Positions 31,675 to 40,928 of a stretch of DNA of 64,000 nt are shown here, in pieces; within the stretch, counting starts at the first letter, position 1, and each line of letters begins with the position of its first letter. This stretch comes from Terriglobia bacterium (GTDB lineage: Bacteria; Acidobacteriota; Terriglobia; Acidiferrales; UBA7541): NCBI GenBank assembly GCA_020072765.1, contig JAIQGD010000033.1:35557-99556 (forward strand), given 5' to 3'. A program made the position numbers and the translations under genes. Below the pieces are notes generated by a model. The model was not told where the DNA came from. It saw only the letters and a list, made by a program, of their open reading frames with translations, and ran no database searches.

Positions 31675-33237
31675 TTGGACGCGCAGCTGTTCCGCACCAA
31701 GAGCATCGACCGGCTCATTGCCAGCTCCGAGAGGCCCGAGAAGCAACTTCGGAAGTCGCTGGGGTGGCTGAGCCTGACCTCGCTGGGCATCGGCGCGGTG
31801 ATCGGCTCGGGCATTTTCACGGTGATCGGGACGGCGATTGCGGGCCAGAAGCTGCAGGTCAAATCCATCCTCAATGCGCCGCTGCTGGAATATCTGATTT
31901 ACCATTCCGCGTCGTTCGGGCGGCCGGGCGCGGGGCCGGCCATCGCGCTGTCGTTCGCCCTGGTGGGAGTGGTGTGCTGCTTTGCGGCGCTGTGCTACGC
32001 GGAGCTGGCGGCCATGATTCCGGTGGCGGGCAGCGCCTACACCTATACCTATGCGACAATGGGCGAGTTGATTGCCTGGATCATCGGGTGGGACCTGATC
32101 CTGGAGTACGCGGTATCGAACATGGCGGTCAGCGTGGGATTTTCTGCGCACGTGGTGGACCTGCTGGACTGGTTCGGGCTGCATCCCAGCCTGCGCTGGA
32201 TTACGCCGGCGTATCTCCCCGCCGGGCTCACGGACTTCGAGGGCAAGACGCTGTATGATCCGGGCTGGCACCTGGGGTTCAACTGGCCGGCGTTTGTGAT
32301 CGTGATGCTGCTGAGCGTGCTGCTGGTGCGCGGCATCCGGGAATCGGCGGGCGCCAACACCCTGATGGTGCTGCTGAAGATTTGCGCGATCCTGATCTTC
32401 ATCGGATTTGCGGCGCGGTTCGTGCATCCGGCCAACTGGCATCCGTTTGCGCCGAACGGGTGGCCGGGCATCCTGACGGGCGGGTCGATCATCTTCTTCA
32501 CGTACATCGGATTCGACTCGGTATCGACGGCGGCGGAGGAATGCCGGAATCCGCAGCGGGACTTGCCGATCGGGATCATCGTGACGCTGGTGATTTGTTC
32601 GTTACTGTACATTGGCGTGGTGGTGGTGCTGACGGGGCTGGTTCCATGGCAAACTCTTCTGGACGACGCGGCGCCGGTGGTGAATACGATGAAGCGGCTG
32701 CATTTCGGCAATGTGCGGCTGGCAGTGCTGCTCGGTGCGCTGATGGGCATGATTTCGTCGCTGCTCGTGTTTCAGCTGGGGCAGGCGCGGGTGTGGTTCG
32801 CGATGTCGCGCGACGGGTTGCTGCCGGGGATATTCAGCCGGGTGCACGCGCGCTATCGCACGCCGGATTTTTCGACCTGGGTGGCGGGATTGGTGGTGGG
32901 AATTCCGGCGGGGCTGTTCGATATCGGGACGTTGGCTGATTTGTCGAACATCGGGACGCTGTTCGCGTTTGCGCTGGTGGCGGGCGGAGTGCTGATTCTT
33001 CGCTACCGCGAGCCGGACCGGCCGCGGGCGTTCCGCGCGCCGGGCGGATTGCTGGCGCCGGTGGTGACAATTCTGACGTGCCTGCTGCTGATGGCGGGGC
33101 TGCCGATCATGAACTGGATCCGGTTTTTCGTCTGGTTGCTGATCGGCCTGTGCATCTATCAGTTTTATGGCCGCAAGCACAGTGAGCTGGCCACGGCGAA
33201 GGTGGAGCCGGTGGCTGGGAAGGGAGGATTCCGCTGA
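31675..33237 (+). CDS. APC family amino acid permease
   Basis: SLGWLSLTSLGIGAVIGSGIFTVIGTAIAG...AGSAYTYTYATMGELIAWIIGWDLILEYAVSN; TTG start. Confidence 0.93.
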   Translation: MDAQLFRTKSIDRLIASSERPEKQLRKSLGWLSLTSLGIGAVIGSGIFTVIGTAIAGQKLQVKSILNAPLLEYLIYHSASFGRPGAGPAIALSFALVGVVCCFAALCYAELAAMIPVAGSAYTYTYATMGELIAWIIGWDLILEYAVSNMAVSVGFSAHVVDLLDWFGLHPSLRWITPAYLPAGLTDFEGKTLYDPGWHLGFNWPAFVIVMLLSVLLVRGIRESAGANTLMVLLKICAILIFIGFAARFVHPANWHPFAPNGWPGILTGGSIIFFTYIGFDSVSTAAEECRNPQRDLPIGIIVTLVICSLLYIGVVVVLTGLVPWQTLLDDAAPVVNTMKRLHFGNVRLAVLLGALMGMISSLLVFQLGQARVWFAMSRDGLLPGIFSRVHARYRTPDFSTWVAGLVVGIPAGLFDIGTLADLSNIGTLFAFALVAGGVLILRYREPDRPRAFRAPGGLLAPVVTILTCLLLMAGLPIMNWIRFFVWLLIGLCIYQFYGRKHSELATAKVEPVAGKGGFR

Positions 33238-34079
33238 TGCGTCATCGGATGGTGGCCGGGCTGGCGGGCTGCTTGCTGGTGCTGTTTCTGGCGCTGCCGT
33301 CGTCGTTTGGCTGGGGAGAAAACGCGGAGCGGCTGATCACGAACAAGGCGGTGGATACGCTGCCCGATGAAATGCAGGGATTCTTCGGCGCGAACCGGCA
33401 GTTTCTGGTCCACCACGTCACCGATCCGGTGGAATCGCTGGGCAAGAATCCCTCCGAGGGGCGCAACAGCAGTTTCATCCAACTGGACCACTACGGGCAA
33501 TATCCGTTCGCCAGCCTGCCGCACTCCTACACCGCCGCGGTGGCCAAGCACACCAAGAAGACCATCGAAACCTATGGGCAGCTTCCGTGGCAGGTGGGCC
33601 TGTACAGCCAGAAGCTGACCGAAGCGCTGCGCGCGCGCAACTGGGAGGAGGCCAAGCTTTCGGCCGCCATCCTGGCGCACTACGTGATCGCGGCGCACGA
33701 TCCGTTCAACACCACGGTGAACAACGACGGAAGGCTTTCCGAACAGCCGGGCGTCAACGACCGGTTTAGCGTGGGGCTGGTGGACCGCTACCAGCTGTTC
33801 TTCTTTGTAAAGCCGAACGAGGCGACGTTTATCCGCGACCCGACCGACCGGGCGTTCGAGATGTCGTTCAGCGCGCATGCGTGGCTGGAAAACGTGCTGC
33901 TGGCCGATCGCCGCGCCCATGAAGGTTTGCCGGCTTACACGGATGAATACTACGACCGGTTCTACGCGCAGGCGGGAGCCATCCTGATCCGCCAGCTTTC
34001 CGATGCGGCCACCGATGTGGGGTCGTATTGGATGACGGCGTGGATCAACGCCGGGCGTCCGCAACTGCCTTCGTCCTGA
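33237..34079 (+). CDS. Secreted S1/P1 nuclease / Zn-phospholipase C-like protein
   Basis: Signal peptide followed by GWGENAERLITNKAVDTLP; HHVTDP, LDHYGQYP, LAHYVIAAHDPFN. Confidence 0.6.
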   Translation: MRHRMVAGLAGCLLVLFLALPSSFGWGENAERLITNKAVDTLPDEMQGFFGANRQFLVHHVTDPVESLGKNPSEGRNSSFIQLDHYGQYPFASLPHSYTAAVAKHTKKTIETYGQLPWQVGLYSQKLTEALRARNWEEAKLSAAILAHYVIAAHDPFNTTVNNDGRLSEQPGVNDRFSVGLVDRYQLFFFVKPNEATFIRDPTDRAFEMSFSAHAWLENVLLADRRAHEGLPAYTDEYYDRFYAQAGAILIRQLSDAATDVGSYWMTAWINAGRPQLPSS

Positions 34080-34085
34080 ACCGAC

Positions 34086-35132
34086 GTGTCCTCCCATCCC
34101 ATGCGGCAATCCACGGTTGTTGACCCGCTCCCCAAGGCGGAACTGCACCTGCACCTGGAAGGCTCGATTCGTCCGGGCACAGCGGTGGAGCTGGCGGCGC
34201 GTCACGGCGTGCGGCTGACGGGCGAGGAAGTCCGCGCGCGCTACCAGTACTCGAACTTCGCCGGTTTTATCGAAGCCTTCAAGTGGGTGACATCGTTCTT
34301 GCGCGACCCGGAAGATTATGCGCTGATCACGCGGAGACTTCTGGAAGAGCTGATCGGCCAGAACGTGGTCTACACGGAGATCACGATTTCGGCGGGCGTC
34401 ATGCTGTTCCGCGGGCAGAGCATGGAGGCCAACTTCGCGGCCATTCGCGAGGCGGCCGGCAGCGCGGAGCTGGGGCGGTTGCGGACGGCGTGGATTTTCG
34501 ATGGCGTGCGGCAATTCGGCGGGGAAGCGGTGATGGCGGCGGCGCGCTGCGCGGTGCGGCTGGCGGGTTCGGGAGTCGTGGCGTTCGGCATGGGCGGCGA
34601 CGAACTGGCGCGTCCGGCCGCGGAGTTTCGTGCGGCGTTCGATTTGGCGCGGGATGCGGGACTGCGCATCGTGTGTCACGCCGGGGAGACCGGAGGGCCG
34701 GAGTCGGTGCGCGAGGCGGTCGAGATCTTGGGGGCCGAGCGCATCGGGCACGGGATCGCGGTGATGCACGATGAAGCCCTGGCGGAATCGCTGGCGGCGC
34801 GGGGCGTGGCGCTGGAGAATTGTCCCACGAGCAACGTGTGCACGGGATCGCTGGCGCGGCAGACGGGCAAGACGGACGCCACGCTGGCGGACCATCCGCT
34901 GGCGCAGCTTTTGGAGCGCGGCTCGCGAGTGACACTTTCAACCGACGACCCGGCCATGTTTCACACCGACTTGCTGACGGAATATTCCCGCGCGGCATCG
35001 CTGGGCCTTTCGGACGCGCAGTTGGTGCGGCTGGCCGAACAGAGTTTTCGCGCCGCGTTTTTGCCGCCGGCGGTGCGGCAGCGTTTTCTCGACGATTTTC
35101 ATGCGGCCGCGAAATCGGCGGGCCTGTTATAA
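34086..35132 (+). CDS. Adenosine deaminase family protein
   Basis: PKAELHLHLEGSIRPGT, CHAGETGGPESV, ERIGHGI, STDDPAMFHTDL; GTG start. Confidence 0.93.
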   Translation: MSSHPMRQSTVVDPLPKAELHLHLEGSIRPGTAVELAARHGVRLTGEEVRARYQYSNFAGFIEAFKWVTSFLRDPEDYALITRRLLEELIGQNVVYTEITISAGVMLFRGQSMEANFAAIREAAGSAELGRLRTAWIFDGVRQFGGEAVMAAARCAVRLAGSGVVAFGMGGDELARPAAEFRAAFDLARDAGLRIVCHAGETGGPESVREAVEILGAERIGHGIAVMHDEALAESLAARGVALENCPTSNVCTGSLARQTGKTDATLADHPLAQLLERGSRVTLSTDDPAMFHTDLLTEYSRAASLGLSDAQLVRLAEQSFRAAFLPPAVRQRFLDDFHAAAKSAGLL

Positions 35133-35204
35133 TTGGCGGCGTAGAGCGATTCATTGCCGGGCGCCGATCGCCGCGCCCACTCCGACATTCGATGGAAAGG
35201 CGCC

Positions 35205-35447
35205 ATGAAAGCACACGTCTGGGTGATGCTGAAGTCCACCGTTCTCGATCCGCAGGGGCAGACCATTCAGCGCGCGCTGGGCTCGCTGGGCTACGACAAG
35301 GTGAAGGAAGTGCGGCAGGGGAAATTTTTCGTGCTCGATCTGGGCGCGCTGAGCCGCGACGAAGCGACCAAGCAGGCCGAGCGCATCGCGAAGGACGTCC
35401 TCACCAATCCCGTCATTGAAGAGTTCCGTTTCGAAATCCTCGATTGA
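35205..35447 (+). CDS. purS: Phosphoribosylformylglycinamidine synthase subunit PurS
   Basis: MKAHVWVMLKSTVLDPQGQTIQRALGSLGYDKVKEVRQGKFFVLDL..TNPVIEEFRFEI. Confidence 0.93.
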   Translation: MKAHVWVMLKSTVLDPQGQTIQRALGSLGYDKVKEVRQGKFFVLDLGALSRDEATKQAERIAKDVLTNPVIEEFRFEILD

Positions 35448-35500
35448 TTGCGGCGCGCGCTCACATTCCCGGCGCTTCGGGCAAATTGTGCCAAGAAGAG

Positions 35501-35556
35501 CGCAGGCAAGAGTGCCTGCGCCACGGCCGGGCACGGCATGCCGTGCCCCTACGGAG
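35501..35556 (+). repeat. Two adjacent family A hairpins
   Basis: cgcaggcaagagtgcctgcgccacgg and ccgggcacggcatgccgtgcccctacggag. Confidence 0.7.
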
Positions 35557-35682
35557 TGTTCGTTTACGTCCTTTTCCCCTTCTGCGTACTCTATCTCATG
35601 TCGTTGAGTTCGCACTCGACCTGAACCGGGGTGTGTGAGAAGCTTAGCCGTTCCGCGGGGAAAATTCCGGGTGGAGGAAACG

Positions 35683-37569
35683 ATGATGAAGGCGTGGATG
35701 CGCGCGAGCGCGCTCTGGATTGCGGCGGGAGTGGTCTTGCTGGCGGCGGCGCCGGCGCGCGCGGATGGACCGGACATCCTGCCGAAAGCGCCCGGCGAAG
35801 CGGTCTATGACCGGAGTTGCGCCTCCTGCCACGCGAGTGCCAACACACAGGGGCGCGTACCCGATCTGAAAGCCCTGATGGAGTTGGCGCCGGAAGCCAT
35901 CTATGCCCAACTGACGGGCGGCGTGATGGTCGTACCGGCGCAGAAGCTGACGGACGAGGAAAAGCGGGCCGTGTCGGAGTATCTGGGGGGACGGCCGCTG
36001 GACCTGACGCGCTCGGGCAGCGCCAAGAAAATGCTCAATCACTGCGCCAGCAATCCTCCGCTGGGTGATCCCGCCGCCGGCGTTTCCTGGAACGGCTGGA
36101 GTGCGGATCAGGCGAATACGCGCTTCGCGCCCGCGGCGACCGCGGGACTTTCCGCGGAGCAGGTTCCGCACCTGAAGCTGAAATGGGCGTTTGGCTTTCC
36201 CGGCGGGGGAACCGCGTACGGGCAGCCGACCGTGGTGGCGGGGCGGGTGTTTGTGGGCAGCGACAACGGTTACTTTTATTCGCTCGATGCGGCGAGCGGG
36301 TGCGTCTACTGGTCGTTTCAGGCGAAAGTCGGCGTGCGCACGGCGCCGGTGATCGGCCCGGTGAAGGGGCACGGCGGGACGAAATACGCGGTGTACATCG
36401 GCGACATGCGCACGAACGTGTACGCGCTCGATGCCGCGACGGGCAAGCAGCTCTGGACGGCGCGGGCCGATGACCACATGACGGCGAAGATCAGCGGCGC
36501 GCCGGCGCTGTACCAGGGCCGGCTGTACGTGCCCATCTCGTCGAGCGAGGAAGTGGTGGCGCCGCTTTCGTCGTACGGATGCTGTACGTTCCGCGGCAGC
36601 ATTGTGGCGTACGATGCCGGCACCGGACGCCAGATTTGGAAGTCGTACACTATTCCCGAGGAACTCAAGCCGACGAAGAAGAATGAGAGCGGCGTGCAGT
36701 TGTGGGGGCCGGCGGGCGGCGCGGTGTGGAATTCGCCGACGATCGATACCAAGCGCGGCGTGCTGTACATCGGAACCGGCGATGCGTACACGGAGCCGGC
36801 GAGCAAGACGACGGACGCCGCCGAGGCGATGGACCTGAAGAGCGGAAAGATTCTGTGGTCGTTCCAGACGCTGGCGGACGATGCCTGGATCCTCGGATGT
36901 CCTTCGCCGACGCCCAACGCGAATTGCCCGAAGAACCTGGGACCGGACCACGACATTGGCGCATCTCCGATTTTGGTGAATCTGGCGGATGGCCGATCGA
37001 TCGTGGTGGTCACACCGAAGAGCGGGACGGTGTTTGCGCTGGACCCGGACCGCGGCGGCGCGCTGATCTGGAAACTGAGCCTGACGGACCAGAAGGCCGC
37101 CACGAACGGACTGATCGCACTGGGAGGGGCGTCGGATAGCCGCAACGTCTATCTGGGGCTCGAGGACGGCACGTTCGTCGCCATCGATCTGGCGAAGGGA
37201 CAGAAGCTGTGGACGACGCGGCTGGAATCGCTTGAAGAGCTGGGTCCCCCGAACGCGATCGGCGAGCCGCGCACCAAGGCGGGCCTGCGTTTCGGGCAGT
37301 CCGCGGCAGCGACCGGCATTCCCGGCGTGGTCTTTACGGGCGGCTGGGACGGCATCTTCCGGGCGCTTTCCACCAGCGACGGCAAGGTGATCTGGCAGTT
37401 CAATACGGCGCAGGAGTTCAAGGCCGTGAATGGTGTGACGGCGCGCGGCGGGTCGATGGGCGGCCCGGGCGCGACGGTGGTGAAGGGAATGGTCTACGTG
37501 CCGTCGGGATACGTGATGTTTGGCGGCGCGATGCCCGGCAATGTGCTGCTGGCGTTTGCGGCGGAATAG
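35683..37569 (+). CDS. PQQ-binding beta-propeller protein with N-terminal cytochrome c domain (PVADH-like quinohemoprotein dehydrogenase) 1
   Basis: Signal peptide; heme motif CASCH; FVGSDNGYFYSLDAASG, vicinal CC (YGCCTFRGS), WSFQ/QLWT propeller repeats. Confidence 0.88.
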   Translation: MMKAWMRASALWIAAGVVLLAAAPARADGPDILPKAPGEAVYDRSCASCHASANTQGRVPDLKALMELAPEAIYAQLTGGVMVVPAQKLTDEEKRAVSEYLGGRPLDLTRSGSAKKMLNHCASNPPLGDPAAGVSWNGWSADQANTRFAPAATAGLSAEQVPHLKLKWAFGFPGGGTAYGQPTVVAGRVFVGSDNGYFYSLDAASGCVYWSFQAKVGVRTAPVIGPVKGHGGTKYAVYIGDMRTNVYALDAATGKQLWTARADDHMTAKISGAPALYQGRLYVPISSSEEVVAPLSSYGCCTFRGSIVAYDAGTGRQIWKSYTIPEELKPTKKNESGVQLWGPAGGAVWNSPTIDTKRGVLYIGTGDAYTEPASKTTDAAEAMDLKSGKILWSFQTLADDAWILGCPSPTPNANCPKNLGPDHDIGASPILVNLADGRSIVVVTPKSGTVFALDPDRGGALIWKLSLTDQKAATNGLIALGGASDSRNVYLGLEDGTFVAIDLAKGQKLWTTRLESLEELGPPNAIGEPRTKAGLRFGQSAAATGIPGVVFTGGWDGIFRALSTSDGKVIWQFNTAQEFKAVNGVTARGGSMGGPGATVVKGMVYVPSGYVMFGGAMPGNVLLAFAAE

Positions 37570-37589
37570 GCCTCGAGGGGAAAACGAAA

Positions 37590-39482
37590 ATGAGAGACAG
37601 GAAGCGGCATCTGCTCTGGCTGTGTGTTTTGACGTGCGCGTGCGCCGTGATGGCGCCGCGTGGCGCCGCGCAGGGGCAGCAGGAGACGCAGCCCGCGCCG
37701 GCGGCGCCGCTCGGCACGGAGTTCGGCTACAGTATTTTCCAGACGAAGTGCACCTCCTGCCACGGCAACCGAGCTTCCACGAACCGCGCCCCGGACCCCG
37801 CCGCGCTCAGACAAATGACGCCGGAAGCTATTTATGACGCGCTGAGCACGGGGTCCATGGCCCCGGTGATCGGCAAGACGCTCAGCGACGAACAGAAGCG
37901 CCGGGTGGCGGAGGCGTTGAGCGGCCGTCCGCTGGGAAGCGCCGCACTGGGCGATGCGAAGACGATGTCGAATCGGTGCGCGAGCAATCCGCCGTTCGAT
38001 GTCCTGGCCGGGGCGGCGTGGAACGGCTGGGGCGTGGACGTGGAAAACACACGCTATCAGACGGCGAAAGCGGCCGGGCTGACGGCCGGCCAGGTGCCTC
38101 ACCTGAAGTTGAAATGGGCGTTCGGTTTTCCCGGGGGCGTGTCGGCCTACGGGCAGCCCACGATGGTGGGCGGGCGCGTGTTCGTCGGGAGCGACAACGG
38201 TTATGTGTACTCGCTCGATGCGCGCACGGGCTGCGTGTACTGGTCGTTCCAGGCCAAGGCGGCCGTGCGCAACGCGATCACCATCGCGCCGATCCATACG
38301 GACGGTTCGGCCAAGCATGCGGCGTACTTCGGGGATTTGAAGGCCAACGTGTATGCGGTGGATGCCGCGAATGGGAGTCTGCTGTGGACGCGCCGCGTGG
38401 AGGAGCATGTGGCGGCGCGCATCACCGGCGCGCCGGCGGTATCGGGTGGCCGTGTGTTCGTTCCCCTCTCGGCGTGGGAGGGTTTTTCGGGATCGAACGA
38501 GGACTATCCGTGCTGCACGTTCCGCGGCAGCGTGCTGGCGCTCGACGCGAATACCGGGCGGCAGCTCTGGAAGCGCTACATGGTTCCGGAAGAGCCGAAG
38601 CCGGTGAGGAAGAATTCCAAGGGCACGCAACTCTGGGCCCCGGCCGGCATTTCCGTTTGGAGCACGCCGACGGTGGACGTCAAGCGTCATGCCATCTACT
38701 TCGGCACCGGCGACGCGGAGACGGAGCCCGTACCGAAGTATTCCGATGCGATCATGGCGCTAGACATGACGAGCGGGAAGATCCTCTGGTCGTTCCAGGG
38801 CCTTGCGAATGACGCGTTCCTGGGGGATTGCGCGGAGGACAACCCCCATCGTTCGGAAAACTGCCCGAAGCACCTGGGGCCGGATTGGGATTTCGGATCG
38901 TCGCCGATCCTGCGCACGCTGCCGAACGGGCACCGGATTCTGGTGGCCGGGCAGAAGAGCGGCACGATTTTCGGGTTCGACCCGGACCGCAAGGGCGCGC
39001 TGGTGTGGAAAACGAACCTGCTGGCGGCCAGTGACCCGGTGCCGGACTCGCTCGGGCTGATCGTGTTCGGGGGAGCCGCCGACGAACAGAATGTTTACTT
39101 CGCGCTGCACAGCGGGGGCATGGTGGCGGTGCGCCTGGCGACGGGAGAACGCGTGTGGTTCACGCCGCTGCTCGCCGCCGGACGCAAGCCGACCGATCAG
39201 GACGCGGGACAGTCCGCGGCCATCAGCATGATTCCGGGCGTGGTCTTCAGCGGCGGCTTTGACGGCAGATTGCACGCCCTGGCGGCCGAGGACGGAAAAA
39301 TCCTGTGGCAATTCAATACCGCCCGGGAGTTCCCGACGGTGAATGGCGTGCATGCCCACGGCGGCGGGATGGGCTCAGCGGGCCCGACCATCGCCGGAGG
39401 GATGCTCTTCGTTGGTTCCGGATACGCGGTGCTCAGCGGGGCGCAGGCAGGAAACGTGCTGCTGGCCTTTTCCGCCGAATAG
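37590..39482 (+). CDS. PQQ-binding beta-propeller protein with N-terminal cytochrome c domain (PVADH-like) 2
   Basis: Tandem paralog of the previous gene; heme motif CTSCH; YPCCTFRGS; FVGSDNGYVYSLDARTG. Confidence 0.88.
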   Translation: MRDRKRHLLWLCVLTCACAVMAPRGAAQGQQETQPAPAAPLGTEFGYSIFQTKCTSCHGNRASTNRAPDPAALRQMTPEAIYDALSTGSMAPVIGKTLSDEQKRRVAEALSGRPLGSAALGDAKTMSNRCASNPPFDVLAGAAWNGWGVDVENTRYQTAKAAGLTAGQVPHLKLKWAFGFPGGVSAYGQPTMVGGRVFVGSDNGYVYSLDARTGCVYWSFQAKAAVRNAITIAPIHTDGSAKHAAYFGDLKANVYAVDAANGSLLWTRRVEEHVAARITGAPAVSGGRVFVPLSAWEGFSGSNEDYPCCTFRGSVLALDANTGRQLWKRYMVPEEPKPVRKNSKGTQLWAPAGISVWSTPTVDVKRHAIYFGTGDAETEPVPKYSDAIMALDMTSGKILWSFQGLANDAFLGDCAEDNPHRSENCPKHLGPDWDFGSSPILRTLPNGHRILVAGQKSGTIFGFDPDRKGALVWKTNLLAASDPVPDSLGLIVFGGAADEQNVYFALHSGGMVAVRLATGERVWFTPLLAAGRKPTDQDAGQSAAISMIPGVVFSGGFDGRLHALAAEDGKILWQFNTAREFPTVNGVHAHGGGMGSAGPTIAGGMLFVGSGYAVLSGAQAGNVLLAFSAE

Positions 39483-39502
39483 CAGGAAGCGGTCCGGAAC
39501 GG

Positions 39503-40003
39503 CTATTTCGTGGCCGTTTTTTTGCCGATGAGGATGTTCTTCAGCGCGTCGGGGTCGTTCTTGAGCGGTTCGGTCCCCGCCGGGTAGCTGTTGGATTGCA
39601 GCATGAAGGCGACGATGCCCAGATAGGCGTCGGGGGTGAGGCTGCCGGGTTTGTCCTGCGGCATGCTGGTTTGCGTGAGATCGTACAAATCAAATACCGT
39701 GCGGCCGTCCCAATACTGTCCGAAGGAGTCGCCGACCAGCGGGGGAGCTTGTCCGCTGCCGCTCAAATCCTCCATGTGACATCCGCTGCAGCTTTCGCTG
39801 TAGGCGGTCTTGCCTTGCGCGGCCTGCGCGGCGGTGTAGACGCCATCCTCGGCGCTTTTGGGGGCGGCGGCGGCGCGCGCGGTGCCGATGGCACCACCGG
39901 CGTACCAGGTGATGGCGCCGGCCATCAAGAGGCCCACGAGGAGCAATCCGCCGAGGCCGGAAATTCTGCTGCTGAACCCACAACTCTTCTTCCCTGCGTT
40001 CAT
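39503..40003 (-). CDS. Membrane-anchored monoheme cytochrome c
   Basis: N-terminal TM, YSESCSGCHMEDLSGSGQAPPLVGDSF...TSMPQDKPGSLTPDAYLGIVAFML. Confidence 0.9.
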   Translation of the reverse strand: MNAGKKSCGFSSRISGLGGLLLVGLLMAGAITWYAGGAIGTARAAAAPKSAEDGVYTAAQAAQGKTAYSESCSGCHMEDLSGSGQAPPLVGDSFGQYWDGRTVFDLYDLTQTSMPQDKPGSLTPDAYLGIVAFMLQSNSYPAGTEPLKNDPDALKNILIGKKTATK

Positions 40004-40220
40004 AGTGTGGTGGTCTCCTGAAATTTAGACGCGATCACAGCGCCAAACGTTACGATGATACCAGAGGTCCGCAGAGATTTCCTCGGGGGGCGGCGATCGC
40101 GGATGCTGGCGGGATTGCGGCTGGGCGAGGGTATTCCAATCGTTGAATCGGTACTTGACACCGAGGGACCTGGCCGAGCAAGCTCTGCAGTTTGGAAGAG
40201 GTCTGGGAGGAGGGGACACG

Positions 40221-40763
40221 ATGAGACTGCTGGAATGGGCGAGCAAGGTGTCGCGGCGCGGCTTCCTGGCGGGCGGCGCGGCGACCATCGCGGCTGTCGC
40301 GGTGAGCGGGACAGCCATCCTGACGGACTCGCAGGCAGCGGCGGCGGCCGGGACTCCGGGGTTGACGCCCGAAGAAGTGCGCACTCTGGTGAAATTCGTG
40401 CGCGACCTTTTCCCCCATGACCGGCTGGAGGATGCGTTCTATGCGAATGCCGTTGCGCCTCTCAATGAGGAAGCGGCGAAGAGCAGGTCGGCCAAACAGC
40501 TGCTGGCCGATGGGATCGCCGAGCTGAACCGGCTGGCGGGCGCGGGCGGTGGCAAGGGGTACGCCGCTGTGGCGGACGAGAAGGCGCGCGTGGCGGCGAT
40601 CAAGCAGATCGAAAATGGCGCGTTTTTCAAGAAGGTGTACGGCACGACCGTCGTCTCGCTGTACAACCAGCCGGCGCTGTGGCCGAAGTTCGGCTACGAG
40701 GGGCCGTCGTCGCTGCTGGGTGGCTACCTGCACCGCGGGTTCAACGATCTGGATTGGCTGTGA
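40221..40763 (+). CDS. Tat-exported small subunit of a GMC dehydrogenase (gluconate 2-dehydrogenase subunit 3-like)
   Basis: Twin-arginine SRRGFLAGGAATIAAVAVSG; gene precedes GMC oxidoreductase; ...YEGPSSLLGGYLHRGFNDLDWL. Confidence 0.65.
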   Translation: MRLLEWASKVSRRGFLAGGAATIAAVAVSGTAILTDSQAAAAAGTPGLTPEEVRTLVKFVRDLFPHDRLEDAFYANAVAPLNEEAAKSRSAKQLLADGIAELNRLAGAGGGKGYAAVADEKARVAAIKQIENGAFFKKVYGTTVVSLYNQPALWPKFGYEGPSSLLGGYLHRGFNDLDWL

Positions 40764-40810
40764 AGCGAGGGTGGCGTTCCGAAAAGGCCTCGCAAATCTT
40801 ACTGCCAGGC

Positions 40811-40922
40811 AGGGCACAGCAAGCAGCGCCCCTACAGAGGATTGCGAGCGGCAAACTATGGGCTGCAACACGGACTCGAACATTGAAAGCGGTTCGGGTT
40901 TTTCAGCACGCTGCTGGGGAGG
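40811..40922. repeat. Family A repeat (40811-40840) and inverted family B core (40897-40922)
   Basis: agggcacagcaagcagcgcccctacagagg; gttcgggtttttcagcacgctgctgg. Confidence 0.6.
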
Positions 40923-40928
40923 CAGGAA

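Noticed and set aside
35205-35447. purS without purQ/purL as an anomaly
   Set aside because: Stand-alone purS is not unusual enough by itself; partners may be elsewhere.
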